Below are positions 1 through 9,344 of a stretch of 46,038 nucleotides of DNA, piece by piece. The stretch lies in assembly GCA_017651515.1 (NCBI GenBank), contig JAGCCU010000081.1:1-46038 (forward strand), read 5' to 3'. Positions within the stretch are counted from its first letter, which is position 1, and each line of letters opens with the position of its first letter. The notes below the pieces were generated by a model. That model saw nothing but the letters and a program-made list of their open reading frames with translations, was not told the DNA's origin and searched no databases. Source of the stretch: Muribaculaceae bacterium (GTDB lineage: Bacteria > Bacteroidota > Bacteroidia > Bacteroidales > Muribaculaceae). The position numbers were made by a program, and so were the translations under genes.

Positions 1-257
1 CGGCTTGCTGGTAGTCGATCTCTATAATCTGCTGCATCTGCATGAGATTTTCGTGTGTCAGGCGACCCGCCGGCGTCAGCCCCTTTGGGTGCCGCGGCAC
101 GCGGCTCGATGGCCTCAAGCAGCGTGAGTGCGCTGTCGGGATCAGCGGGAATCAGCGAGTCGATGGCAATCAGCCGCGCCTCAGCCTCGGAGGTGCGGTG
201 GCAACCCACTGTGCCAACTACGAGCATTAAGAGCAATATGTAGAGAAGCTTTCGCAT
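1..257 (-). CDS. Partial lipoprotein, Bacteroidales type, possible frame break
   Basis: Only the N-terminal 85 codons are in the window; the gene runs off the left edge. The start gives a lipoprotein signal peptide: basic MRKLL, a hydrophobic run, then a VGC lipobox with Cys19. A Ser/Asp/Pro-rich stretch typical of Bacteroidales tetratricopeptide-type lipoproteins follows (DSLIPADPDSALTLLEAIE). From about position 64 down to 1, a different frame reads as a much more protein-like helix (RLTHENLMQMQQIIEIDYQQ) than the open frame does. A one-base frameshift or sequencing error near 65-95 is therefore possible. A minus-strand TACTTTTG box lies at 266-273. Function unknown. Confidence 0.6.
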   Translation of the reverse strand, partial: MRKLLYILLLMLVVGTVGCHRTSEAEARLIAIDSLIPADPDSALTLLEAIEPRAAAPKGADAGGSPDTRKSHADAADYRDRLPAS

Positions 258-265
258 ATTCACTG

Positions 266-273
266 CAAAAGTA
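266..273 (-). promoter_or_regulatory. -7 box TACTTTTG for the partial lipoprotein gene
   Basis: The + strand CAAAAGTA reads as TACTTTTG on the minus strand and matches the Bacteroidota -7 consensus TAnnTTTG. It sits 9 bases before the start codon, so the leader would be very short. No clear TTTG element was found upstream. The rest of 258-495 holds no gene; it contains a direct repeat AACGAGTAGAC at 308-318 and 324-334. Confidence 0.4.
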
Positions 274-442
274 AAGAAAAAAATGGAAGTAGGCAAGAAG
301 GAGAGTAAACGAGTAGACAAGTTAACGAGTAGACGAGCGATTAGAGCCGAGAACCGAGAAGCAAGATTCATGCTCCCTCTCGGTTATTTTGAGCAGCGTA
401 ACGGGCTTTTCTTTAGGTACTAATGAATTTTAACTTGTTTCC

Positions 443-474
443 TTTGGTGGTGTGGCGAAAAAGTCGGAACTTTG
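443..474 (+). promoter_or_regulatory. Promoter of the polysaccharide operon
   Basis: TTTG at 443-446 and GAACTTTG at 467-474 are separated by 20 bases. This is one base off the Bacteroidota consensus TTTG-N19/20-TAnnTTTG. It ends 21 bases before the ATG at 496 and is the only good candidate for the tightly packed run 496-9260. Confidence 0.5.
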
Positions 475-495
475 TAAGTTAAATAATTTATTAAT

Positions 496-2313
496 ATGCA
501 AGCCGTAATTTTAGCTGCCGGAATGGGTCGCCGTCTGGGCGAATACACCCGCAACAACACGAAATGCATGGTGCCAGTGAACGGAGTCCGTCTGATTGAC
601 CGACTTCTGGCACAGCTGGGCAAGATTGATTTGCACCGTGTGATAATCGTCGTGGGTTATAAGGGTAAGGAACTGCAGGATTACCTTACGACTACCTACA
701 AAGGTCCTTTGAAGATAGAATGGGCCGAAAACCCTATCTACGACAAGACTAACAATATCTATTCGCTGTCGATGGTGAAGGATGAGTTACAGGAAGACGA
801 CACCTTGCTCATAGAGAGCGACCTGATATTTGGAGACTCTCTGTTTCCGATGATTGTCAACAATCCGAACCCCAACGTGGCACTGGTAGCAAAGTATGAG
901 CCATGGATGGATGGCACTATGGTGCGCATAGATGCCGACGACAATATCGTAAGCTTCGTGCCTCGCAAGGCATTCAACTATGCCGAGGTAGACCGCTACT
1001 ACAAGACAGTGAACATCTACAAGTTCAGTCGCCAGTTTCTGACCGAAGTGTATGTGCCGTTCCTCACTGCCTACAGCCAGGTGATGGGCAACAATGACTA
1101 CTACGAGCAGGTGTTGCGCGTTGTCACATCACTCGATCGAGTGGAGATGAAGGCACTTGAAATCGGCGATGAGCGATGGTATGAGATCGATGATGCTCAG
1201 GACCTGGACATTGCCAGTACGATATTTGCGCCTGAGCATGAGCGCCTTTCAATGTTCAACCGCCGCTTTGGAGGCTACTGGCGTTTTCCGAAGATGCTTG
1301 ACTTCTGCTATCTGGTGAATCCGTTTTTTCCACCAAAGCGAATGAAAGACGAGTTACAGGCCAACTTCGATGTCCTTCTCACGGAATATCCGTCAGGCAT
1401 GGCAGTAAACTCGCTACTTGCTGGAAAATATTTCGGCATACATCAGGATCAGGTGGTGGTGGGTAACGGTGCAGCTGAACTCATCAAGAGCCTGATGGAG
1501 AACTCCGAAGGCAGAGTGGGGGTGGTTTATCCGACTTTTGAGGAATATCCAAACCGACTTCCCGCCGAGCGTATCGAGAAGTTCGTTCCGGCAAATCCTG
1601 ACTATACATATACAGTTGCTGATTTGCAGCGTCATTTCGATGGCAAAGACATCAAGATGCTCTTGCTCATCAACCCAGATAACCCAAGCGGCAACTTTAT
1701 CAGCAAGGAAGACGTACTTAACTTGGAGCAGTGGTGCGTTGCACGTGGAATACGACTAGTGGTTGATGAGTCGTTCGTCGATTTTGCCGATGACTGGGCT
1801 ACTAGTTCTCTACTCAACGAGGCAACCTTGACCGAACACCCTCAGATGATAGTAATGAAGAGCATCAGCAAGAGCTATGGCGTGCCAGGCTTGCGCTTGG
1901 GTGTGCTTGCCACTGCCGATACTTACTTGATTGTCCGCTTAAAGAAAGATGTATCGATTTGGAACATCAATTCATTTGCCGAATTCTATCTGCAGATTTT
2001 CAACAAGTACGAAAGCATGTATCGTGAAGCCTGTGGTAAGTTTGTTGCTGAGCGAAAGCGTTTCTTTGAAAAGCTGAACGAAATCAGTTACCTGCGTGTG
2101 ATTCCATCTCAGGCCAATTATTTCCTGTGCGAAGTAACGTCACGGTTTACTGCCAATGAACTGACTGAGCAGTTGTTGAACAAGTATAACATCCTCATTA
2201 AGGATTGTAATAACAAGAATGCTCTGAAAGGCAAGAACTACGTCCGAATAGCCATCCGTAACACTGGTGACAATGATACACTTGTGTTGGCACTTAAAAA
2301 CTTAGAAAAATGA
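496..2313 (+). CDS. Nucleotidyltransferase / CobD-HisC-like aminotransferase fusion
   Basis: 605 aa with two domains. Residues 1-240 are a LicC/PntC-type sugar-phosphate or choline-phosphate nucleotidyltransferase: the N-terminal AAGMGRRL loop, TKCMVPVNG, and a metal-binding ESDLIF. Residues 260-605 are a PLP fold-type I aminotransferase closest in motifs to HisC and to the threonine-phosphate decarboxylase CobD: GNGAAELI, INPDNPSGN, VVDESFVDF, and SISKSYGVPGLRLG with PLP Lys459. The domains imply that one polypeptide makes a phospho-amino compound and activates it as a CDP or similar nucleotide adduct; that is inference. It overlaps the next gene by 4 bases (ATGA). Fusions of this general kind are known in phosphonate or phosphocholine-like activation, but the substrate cannot be read here. 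Confidence 0.8.
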   Translation: MQAVILAAGMGRRLGEYTRNNTKCMVPVNGVRLIDRLLAQLGKIDLHRVIIVVGYKGKELQDYLTTTYKGPLKIEWAENPIYDKTNNIYSLSMVKDELQEDDTLLIESDLIFGDSLFPMIVNNPNPNVALVAKYEPWMDGTMVRIDADDNIVSFVPRKAFNYAEVDRYYKTVNIYKFSRQFLTEVYVPFLTAYSQVMGNNDYYEQVLRVVTSLDRVEMKALEIGDERWYEIDDAQDLDIASTIFAPEHERLSMFNRRFGGYWRFPKMLDFCYLVNPFFPPKRMKDELQANFDVLLTEYPSGMAVNSLLAGKYFGIHQDQVVVGNGAAELIKSLMENSEGRVGVVYPTFEEYPNRLPAERIEKFVPANPDYTYTVADLQRHFDGKDIKMLLLINPDNPSGNFISKEDVLNLEQWCVARGIRLVVDESFVDFADDWATSSLLNEATLTEHPQMIVMKSISKSYGVPGLRLGVLATADTYLIVRLKKDVSIWNINSFAEFYLQIFNKYESMYREACGKFVAERKRFFEKLNEISYLRVIPSQANYFLCEVTSRFTANELTEQLLNKYNILIKDCNNKNALKGKNYVRIAIRNTGDNDTLVLALKNLEK

Positions 2314-3275
2314 GTAATAACCGTTTTGCTATACTCCAACACGATGCGATAGCCAATGCAAAGATATCACCTAAGACATGTGTGCAGTGGGTGGAGGAAT
2401 CGTTTCGTATGAAGCCACAGGCACAGTTGCCACCAAAGATCAGTATTCATCCGCAGGGCGACGACTTCTTCAATACCATGCCGGCACTGCTGGCACCGGA
2501 GTATGAACGTTTTGCGGTGAAGGAAGTACACCGCATTTCCGGTCAGACACCTTCGCTTGGTGCCGATATCATGCTTTATGATAGCCGTACAGGTCATTTG
2601 TTGGCAATCGTAGATGGTGACTGGATTACTACGATGCGCACCGGTGCAGTGGCGACACTCAGCATTAAATTGTTCCAGCGTGCAGGAGTGGACAGCTACT
2701 CGTTCCTCGGCCTCGGTAATACAGCGCGTGCCACGGCACTATGCCTGCTAGAAGAATTGGATGGCAAACCTGTAACAATAAGATTGAAACGATATAAAGA
2801 TCAGGCTGAGTCGTTCATTGAGCGTTTTTCATCTTATAAGAATGTAACATTCGAGATTGTTGATGATATAAGGGATTTTGTGGCTGGAGCTGATGTCCTG
2901 GTGTCCTGCATTACCGCTGCTGATGGTCTGGTCTGCGATGACGATTCGCTATACCGGGCTGGAATGCTGCTTATACCAATTCATACGCGTGGATTCCAGA
3001 ACTGTGACTTGTTTTTTGATAAAGTCTATGGTGATGACCGCGGCCATGTTCAGGGATTCCGTTTCTTTGACAAATTCAAGCAATTTGATGAATTGACTAA
3101 TGTGTTGTTAGGCATGAATCCCGGCCGTGAGAATAATGATGAACGTATATTGTGCTATAACATCGGCCTTGGTCTACATGATGCATTTTTTGCCAGCCGT
3201 ATTTACGACTTATTGAAAGATGATTGTACCGAGTGGGTGGAGCAGCGTAAGGAAATCTCAAAATTCTGGATTTAA
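2310..3275 (+). CDS. Ornithine cyclodeaminase / mu-crystallin family protein
   Basis: 321 aa, the usual length for the family. The dinucleotide-binding motif reads FLGLGNTARATAL in the middle, preceded by the conserved Arg/Thr stretch TTMRTGAVATLSIKL that lines the active site. Family members include ornithine cyclodeaminase, alanine dehydrogenase and SbnB-like amino-acid dehydrogenases, so the substrate cannot be fixed. The 4-base overlap with the upstream fusion gene suggests translational coupling and a shared pathway. Its presence between a nucleotidyltransferase/aminotransferase and a glycerophosphotransferase-like gene suggests it supplies or processes the amino precursor (inference). 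Confidence 0.8.
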   Translation: MSNNRFAILQHDAIANAKISPKTCVQWVEESFRMKPQAQLPPKISIHPQGDDFFNTMPALLAPEYERFAVKEVHRISGQTPSLGADIMLYDSRTGHLLAIVDGDWITTMRTGAVATLSIKLFQRAGVDSYSFLGLGNTARATALCLLEELDGKPVTIRLKRYKDQAESFIERFSSYKNVTFEIVDDIRDFVAGADVLVSCITAADGLVCDDDSLYRAGMLLIPIHTRGFQNCDLFFDKVYGDDRGHVQGFRFFDKFKQFDELTNVLLGMNPGRENNDERILCYNIGLGLHDAFFASRIYDLLKDDCTEWVEQRKEISKFWI

Positions 3276-3286
3276 TATAGTGACGT

Positions 3287-4573
3287 TTGGCAACCAGCAT
3301 AATAAATAAGGCACTTCGCTACGTGTATATGCACGGCTACCTGTATCGCGTAATTGAAAAGCGGCACAAAGAGTATGTGCGCCAGATTCGTGACCGAAAA
3401 GACGAGCCGGTGCGCGTGGTCTTCTTCGCCATGAGCGTGAGTATGTGGCGTTACCAGCATCTGTATGAACTGATTCGTGAGAACAAGCGATATAAAGCAA
3501 CTATTGTCATCTCTCCTAGCATAGATTATAATATCGAGCAGCAGCGCCGTGATGTAAAGGCGCTTCGTGGCTATTTTGACGAGCGAAACGTGCCTTATGT
3601 TGACTGGCAAGAGGATGAGACCTTTGATGTGAGAGGAGAACTTAATCCTGATGTTGTGTTTTATCCTCAGCCTTATGAATACCTTCTTACGCCGAAGCAT
3701 GACGTGACATCGTTTTACGACCGACTGGTTTGCTATTATCCTTATGCCTACTGGACGTCTATAGGAAAGTGGAGCTATGACTTCCATTTTCACAATCTGG
3801 CATGGCGGCTTTATTATTCTTCAAAGTATCATCAGAGTGAAGCGCGGAAGACAGCCTGGAATAAGGGGCGCAACGTGAGGGTTGTTGGCTATCCAAATGC
3901 CGATGACTTCCTGAGCGGACATTATGTAGATGTATGGAAGAAAATGGCAGACGACAAGCACCGTAAACGATTGATCTGGGCGCCGCACTATGCCGTCACT
4001 CCAGAGTTTGGCTTAATAGCTCGTTCAAACTTCCTTACGATGGCCGATCAAATGCTTGAGCTTGCACAAAAGCATACAGATGATCTACAGATAGCCTTTA
4101 AACCGCATCCGCGTTTACTTACTGAGTTGTATCGCCATCCTGAATGGGGCAAAGAACGCACTGATGCTTATTATGACAAGTGGGCATCTAGCGAGAATAC
4201 CCAGCTTGAGACCGCTGGCTTTGTTGACTTGTTCATGACAAGTGATGCCATGGTACACGACAGTGGCTCGTTTGCTGTGGAATATCATTATTCACTTAAG
4301 CCTGTGATGTTTGTTTCCACCGATATGGAGCCATTGTTAGCAACGCAAGGCGAACTAGGCAAGGCGGCCTACAAGATGCACTATATCGGTAAAGACATGG
4401 CCGAAGTGGAACACTTCATATGTGATGTCGTTATTGGTGGCAATGACACCATGCGTAGCTGGCGCGAATGGTTTTTTAATGAATACTTGTTGCCGCCTGG
4501 TGGAAAATCTGTAGCGCAAAACACTCTTGATGACCTGACCTATTCATTATTTGTTGATGAAGATGAGCAATGA
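3287..4573 (+). CDS. CDP-glycerol glycerophosphotransferase-like (TagB/TagF family)
   Basis: 428 aa with the family's C-terminal pattern: LIWAPHY, then IAFKPHPRL, then DLFMTSDAMVHDSGSFAVEYHY and KPVMFV. Known members transfer phospho-glycerol or phospho-ribitol from a CDP donor onto cell-surface polymers. In this operon it may transfer the nucleotide-activated product of the first gene (inference). The start is uncertain: a TGA at 3281-3283 blocks anything earlier, so it is TTG at 3287 or ATG at 3329. The 3' end overlaps the flippase start by 11 bases. Confidence 0.75.
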   Translation: MATSIINKALRYVYMHGYLYRVIEKRHKEYVRQIRDRKDEPVRVVFFAMSVSMWRYQHLYELIRENKRYKATIVISPSIDYNIEQQRRDVKALRGYFDERNVPYVDWQEDETFDVRGELNPDVVFYPQPYEYLLTPKHDVTSFYDRLVCYYPYAYWTSIGKWSYDFHFHNLAWRLYYSSKYHQSEARKTAWNKGRNVRVVGYPNADDFLSGHYVDVWKKMADDKHRKRLIWAPHYAVTPEFGLIARSNFLTMADQMLELAQKHTDDLQIAFKPHPRLLTELYRHPEWGKERTDAYYDKWASSENTQLETAGFVDLFMTSDAMVHDSGSFAVEYHYSLKPVMFVSTDMEPLLATQGELGKAAYKMHYIGKDMAEVEHFICDVVIGGNDTMRSWREWFFNEYLLPPGGKSVAQNTLDDLTYSLFVDEDEQ

Positions 4574-6008
4574 TTTGAAATCCAAAACAGTGCACGGCGT
4601 GGCATGGAGCTTTGTCGAGCGCTTTTCGGTGCAGGGAATAACCTTCCTGCTCGAGCTTATCATTGCTCGAATAATTGGACCTGAGAGTTACGGAATTATC
4701 GCTATGCTCGCCATATTCATGGCAGTATCACAGGTGTTCATTGATGGCGGTTTTTCCAGTGCACTCATCCAGCGCAAGAATCGGGATGAATCGGACTTTT
4801 CGACTGTATTCTATATTAATATAGGTATAAGTCTGCTGGTTTATCTGCTCTTGTTTCTGGCAGCACCTGCAATAGCAAGGTTCTTTAATGAGCCGCTTCT
4901 GTGTGACATTACAAGGGTTTATTCGCTCAATCTTGTCATTAATTCCCTTGTGGCGGTCAATAAAACAAAACTCACAATAGCTGTTGATTTCAAGACGCAG
5001 TCAAAGATTTCGTTCCTAAGTGCCCTTCTGTCAGGATTATTGGGCTTGGCTATGGCTCTGATGGGGTGGGGTGTATGGGCTTTAGTCTGGCAGGCAATTG
5101 CTCTTGCGGTACTGAATGTAATATTGAGTTTCTATTATGTGCGTTGGTATCCACGTTCTGGATTCAAGAAGGAATCGTTCCGAAGGCTATTTGCCTTTGG
5201 TTCAAAACTGCTTGCGGCAACACTAATCAGCAGTCTTTATTCGCGCATATATGATTTGGTGATAGGTAAAAAATTTACAAGCACACACTTGGGATTGTAT
5301 TCGCGTGCCGACAAGTTCAACCAGTTTGCCAGCACTAATATCAGCGGCATCCTTTCGAGAGTGTCTTTCCCAGTGTTGAGTGAGATACAGGATGACGACA
5401 ACCACCTTCTGTCGGTTTACAAAAAATATGTGCAGATGTCAGCACTGGTAATGTTCCCGCTTATTCTTGGAATGGCCGGCGTGGCGACACCTATGATTAA
5501 AGCTCTGCTCGGTGATGCGTGGATGGGCTGTGTTCCCATGCTTCAAGTACTGTGCCTGGCATATTTATGGGACTGTGTGATAATGGTAAACTTGAACCTC
5601 ATCTATGTAAAGGGCCATTCCGACTATGTACTGCGTCTTGAGATAATCAAGAAGCTTATTGCTTTTGTCATTCTGTTTATTACGATGAATTTTGGCCTGC
5701 TGGCGATTTGCTGGGGGCGTGTAATATATTCCATAATCGCATTCTATTTGAACACGTATTATACTAAGCGATTGCTTAACTATGGATTTTTCACTCAATT
5801 ACGCGAAATTGCGCCTATGTTATTGCTTTCGGTGGCTATTGGTGGCGAGGCATTGTTGGTAAGCGCATTGATATCCAACGCATGGTTGGCACTGATATCA
5901 GCTGTGGTGGCATGTATCGTAACATACGTTGGTTTATGTCGGTTATTCAGAATTGAAACCTATGGCAACCTAGTAAACCTTATAAAGACACGTGGATATG
6001 GAAAATGA
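4563..6008 (+). CDS. wzx: Wzx-type polysaccharide flippase
   Basis: 481 aa, mostly hydrophobic, with about 12-14 membrane segments and the MATE/Wzx N-terminus (TVHGVAWSFVERFSVQGITFLLELIIARIIGP split over helix 1). Members flip undecaprenyl-linked repeat units across the inner membrane. I chose ATG 4563 (MSNDLKSKTV) over 4551 because the conserved N-terminus begins there. It overlaps both neighbours, consistent with one transcript. Confidence 0.8.
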   Translation: MSNDLKSKTVHGVAWSFVERFSVQGITFLLELIIARIIGPESYGIIAMLAIFMAVSQVFIDGGFSSALIQRKNRDESDFSTVFYINIGISLLVYLLLFLAAPAIARFFNEPLLCDITRVYSLNLVINSLVAVNKTKLTIAVDFKTQSKISFLSALLSGLLGLAMALMGWGVWALVWQAIALAVLNVILSFYYVRWYPRSGFKKESFRRLFAFGSKLLAATLISSLYSRIYDLVIGKKFTSTHLGLYSRADKFNQFASTNISGILSRVSFPVLSEIQDDDNHLLSVYKKYVQMSALVMFPLILGMAGVATPMIKALLGDAWMGCVPMLQVLCLAYLWDCVIMVNLNLIYVKGHSDYVLRLEIIKKLIAFVILFITMNFGLLAICWGRVIYSIIAFYLNTYYTKRLLNYGFFTQLREIAPMLLLSVAIGGEALLVSALISNAWLALISAVVACIVTYVGLCRLFRIETYGNLVNLIKTRGYGK

Positions 6009-7062
6009 CATGACTATATTGCCAGAACAGAAAAAAGTGCGTGATAGCAACATGGAACTGTTGCGCATCATTGCCATGGTGCTGGTAATGGTTGTGCATG
6101 CTAATTTCCGTGCATTGCCCGTGCCGGGTGTAACACAGGTTGCAGCCAATCCAACATCAGCATTGCTACAGTTCCTAACAGAGGGATTTTCAATCATTGC
6201 CGTAAATGTCTTTGTTTTGCTTTCGGGATGGTATGGAATTCGACCGAAAGTCAACCGTTTTGCTGAACTATTGTTTCAGATATTATTCTTTACTATCATT
6301 TCGGTCATAATTGCATCTATATTTGCACCGAAGGAATTGCAGCCCGACTTTTGGAAACGCTTCTTCATGTTGGGTGACGGTCAGTACTGGTTTGTAAAGA
6401 CATACATTGGGTTGTATATCTTTTCACCAGTGCTCAATGCATTTGTTGATAAGGCTACTAAGCGACAGTTCGCTACATTCTTAGTCGTATTTTTTGCTTT
6501 CCAGTTTATCTTCGGATGGTGCTGGGAGGCCACTACATGGTTTAAGGCTGGCTATTCTCTCACATCGTTCATGGGACTGTACCTACTGGCGCGTTACATA
6601 CATATTTATCCGGTAAGATGCTGGAAATTGAACAAGTGGGCAGATATGGCCATATACCTCACCATTGCATTGCTGCTCACCGTACTGATGTTCTATCTAA
6701 AGAAGATGGGTCAGCTAGGTGGTATCTGGTATTTCTATAACTGTCCGTTGGTGATACTATCGGCAGTGCATTTTATGCTGTTTTTCAGCAAGATCTCTTT
6801 CAAGAGCAAGATTGTAAACTGGATTGCTATTTCTGCTTTTGCCATTTATCTTACGCATTCCAACACATTCTTGTGGAAATTATACGACAATGCAATAGTG
6901 CAATGGTTCAATGGGATAGACTCAACATTAATATTTATAATGTATGTTGCTTTCATGATGCTGGGAGTGTTCTGGGCGTCTATTCTGCTAGATAAGTTTA
7001 GGCTTTTGCTTTGGATTCCAATTAATAAACTGATAATCAACAATAAACAAAACATAATATGA
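5998..7062 (+). CDS. Membrane acyltransferase (acyltransferase 3 family)
   Basis: 354 aa with about ten membrane segments. The N-terminal [19 protein letters not shown] carries the family's R...H pattern, in which His is the proposed catalytic residue. Members O-acetylate or O-acylate surface sugars using cytoplasmic acyl donors. ATG 5998 overlaps the end of wzx by 11 bases; 5992 is also possible. Context points to decoration of the polysaccharide made by this cluster. Confidence 0.8.
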   Translation: MENDMTILPEQKKVRDSNMELLRIIAMVLVMVVHANFRALPVPGVTQVAANPTSALLQFLTEGFSIIAVNVFVLLSGWYGIRPKVNRFAELLFQILFFTIISVIIASIFAPKELQPDFWKRFFMLGDGQYWFVKTYIGLYIFSPVLNAFVDKATKRQFATFLVVFFAFQFIFGWCWEATTWFKAGYSLTSFMGLYLLARYIHIYPVRCWKLNKWADMAIYLTIALLLTVLMFYLKKMGQLGGIWYFYNCPLVILSAVHFMLFFSKISFKSKIVNWIAISAFAIYLTHSNTFLWKLYDNAIVQWFNGIDSTLIFIMYVAFMMLGVFWASILLDKFRLLLWIPINKLIINNKQNII

Positions 7063-8213
7063 AGAAAAAGATTATGCTTGTATTTGGAACTCGTCCGGAG
7101 GCCATCAAGATGGCACCGTTGGTGAAGGAGTTCCAGAAGAATGCCGAATCGTTTGAAACGATAGTGTGTGTTACAGGCCAACACCGCGAGATGCTCGACC
7201 AGGTGCTTGAAATCTTCGACATCCAGCCCGACTATGACCTTAACATAATGAAACAAGGTCAAGACTTGTATGACATAACCAGTCGCGTGCTGCTGGGTAT
7301 GCGTGATGTGCTTTCGCGTGTTAAGCCTGACGTAGTGCTTGTGCACGGAGACACCACTACAAGCACAGCTGCTGCACTGGCTTCATTTTATCAGCAGATA
7401 CCTGTGGGACACGTCGAAGCTGGTCTACGTACCCATAATATCTATAGTCCATGGCCAGAGGAGATGAACCGTCAGATAACAGGCCGCATTGCTACTTATG
7501 ACTTTGCTCCCACACCACTTAGCCGGCATAACCTGTTGGACGAGAACACCCCTGATGAGCGCATTCTTGTAACTGGCAACACAGTAATCGATGCACTTTA
7601 TTGGGTTGTAGATAAAATAAAATCCAACCCGTTGCTTTCCAGTGAACTTGAAACAGCGCTATTACAGTCTGGTTACGATGTAAAACGTTTGAATGATGGT
7701 CGTAGGCTTGTACTCATCACAGGTCATCGTCGAGAGAACTTTGGTGACGGATTTTTGAATATTTGCCGTGCTATCAAGTTTCTGAGCGAGCATTATCCCA
7801 ATGTGGATTTCGTATATCCCATGCACCTTAACCCCCATGTGCGAAAGCCAATTCATGCTACATTTGGTGAGAATCTTAGCGATTTGGGCAACTTATTCTT
7901 TATTGAGCCGTTGGAGTACCTGCGGTTTGTCTATCTGATGGAGAAGAGCAGTATTGTTCTTACTGACAGCGGAGGCATTCAAGAAGAGGCACCAGGACTT
8001 GGCAAGCCAGTGCTTGTAATGCGTGATACCACTGAGCGTCCCGAAGCCCTTGAGGCTGGCACAGTGAAACTGGTCGGCACCGACTACGACAAGATAGTGA
8101 ATAACGTGTCACTTCTCCTTGATGATAACACTGCTTACGAAGCCATGAGCCGGGCGACCAATCCTTATGGCGACGGCAAGGCCTGTGCACGCATTGTTAA
8201 ACATTTGTCATAA
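7059..8213 (+). CDS. wecB: UDP-N-acetylglucosamine 2-epimerase (non-hydrolysing)
   Basis: 384 aa, full length for the family. Motifs read in order: [15 protein letters not shown] at the N-terminus, [40 protein letters not shown], and [22 protein letters not shown] with the UDP-binding C-terminal region. It converts UDP-GlcNAc to UDP-ManNAc, a precursor for surface polysaccharide. The ATG overlaps the end of the acyltransferase gene by 4 bases. Confidence 0.93.
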   Translation: MKKKIMLVFGTRPEAIKMAPLVKEFQKNAESFETIVCVTGQHREMLDQVLEIFDIQPDYDLNIMKQGQDLYDITSRVLLGMRDVLSRVKPDVVLVHGDTTTSTAAALASFYQQIPVGHVEAGLRTHNIYSPWPEEMNRQITGRIATYDFAPTPLSRHNLLDENTPDERILVTGNTVIDALYWVVDKIKSNPLLSSELETALLQSGYDVKRLNDGRRLVLITGHRRENFGDGFLNICRAIKFLSEHYPNVDFVYPMHLNPHVRKPIHATFGENLSDLGNLFFIEPLEYLRFVYLMEKSSIVLTDSGGIQEEAPGLGKPVLVMRDTTERPEALEAGTVKLVGTDYDKIVNNVSLLLDDNTAYEAMSRATNPYGDGKACARIVKHLS

Positions 8214-8225
8214 ATAATCATAGAT

Positions 8226-9260
8226 ATGAAAGGAAAAATATTAGTTACGGGTGGAACCGGCTTTATTGGTTCTCACACCACTGTAGAACTGCAGAATGCG
8301 GGCTACGAGGTTGTGATAATAGACAATTTGAGTAATAGCAATATTGATGTGCTTGATGGTATAGAACGTATAACTGGCATTCGTCCGGCATTCGTTGAGG
8401 GTGATTGCACTGACATTGCAACGCTTCGACGACTCTTTGATGAGCATCCAGGTATTAAGGGCATCATTAATTTTGCTGCAAGCAAGGCAGTGAATGAAAG
8501 CGTTCAGAAACCCATTTTGTATTATCGCAATAACTTGAACATATTGCTCAATCTGCTTGATTTGATGCCTGAATATGGTGTGAAAGGTTTTGTGTTCTCA
8601 TCGTCTTGCACCGTCTATGGTGAGCCTGATGTTAATCCTATTACCGAGGATGCTCCTATCAAGAAAGCTACTTCTCCATATGGAGCCACCAAGCAGATTT
8701 CAGAAGATATTATTGCCGATGTGATAAAGAGTGGTAGCCCCATCAAGGCTGTCTTGCTGCGATACTTTAATCCCATCGGCGCACATCCAAGTGCAGAAAT
8801 TGGGGAGTTGCCTAACGGTGTGCCTCAGAACCTTGTTCCTTACCTCACTCAGGCGGCAATAGGCGTTCGCAAAGAACTAAGCATTTTCGGTGACGATTAC
8901 AACACTCCAGACGGCTCGTGTATCCGTGACTTTATATATGTAGTTGATCTTGCCAAGGCGCATGTGCGCGCACTTGACCGAATGTTGCAGGACGAGAGCG
9001 ACAATGCTCTTGAAGTGTTTAACATCGGTACAGGCGACGGGCTTTCCGTCCTCCAGTTGCTGGATGCTTTTGAGCGTTCAACAGGAGTAAAAGTTCCCCA
9101 TAAGATTGTAGGGCGTCGTGAAGGTGATATTGAGAAAATCTGGGCCGACCCCAAAAAGGCCAACGATGTGCTCGGTTGGCATGCTGAGGCTGACATAGAT
9201 GATGTGATGCGCAGCGCATGGAAGTGGCAGCAACGCTTGCGGGAACGCGGCATCATGTAG
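8226..9260 (+). CDS. galE: UDP-glucose 4-epimerase
   Basis: 344 aa extended short-chain dehydrogenase. It has the NAD-binding TGGTGFIGSH at the N-terminus, FAASKAVNESV, the catalytic SSSCTVYG serine region, and SPYGATK with the YxxxK pair. It interconverts UDP-Glc/UDP-Gal or the GlcNAc forms. It is the last gene of the + strand polysaccharide run, 12 bases after wecB, and is followed by a bidirectional terminator. Confidence 0.92.
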   Translation: MKGKILVTGGTGFIGSHTTVELQNAGYEVVIIDNLSNSNIDVLDGIERITGIRPAFVEGDCTDIATLRRLFDEHPGIKGIINFAASKAVNESVQKPILYYRNNLNILLNLLDLMPEYGVKGFVFSSSCTVYGEPDVNPITEDAPIKKATSPYGATKQISEDIIADVIKSGSPIKAVLLRYFNPIGAHPSAEIGELPNGVPQNLVPYLTQAAIGVRKELSIFGDDYNTPDGSCIRDFIYVVDLAKAHVRALDRMLQDESDNALEVFNIGTGDGLSVLQLLDAFERSTGVKVPHKIVGRREGDIEKIWADPKKANDVLGWHAEADIDDVMRSAWKWQQRLRERGIM

Positions 9261-9282
9261 TTGCTTTTGTGTGATATCATAA

Positions 9283-9320
9283 ATAAAGGCCGCCGCATTT
9301 CAAGGTGCGACGGTCTTTAT
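9283..9320. terminator. Bidirectional terminator between galE and the wza-like gene
   Basis: An imperfect inverted repeat (ATAAAGGCCGCCGCA at 9283-9297 against TGCGACGGTCTTTAT at 9306-9320) sits between two converging genes. A/T-rich flanks on both sides suit termination in both directions. Confidence 0.7.
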
Positions 9321-9344
9321 TACATTTTGTAGATTTGTTTTATT

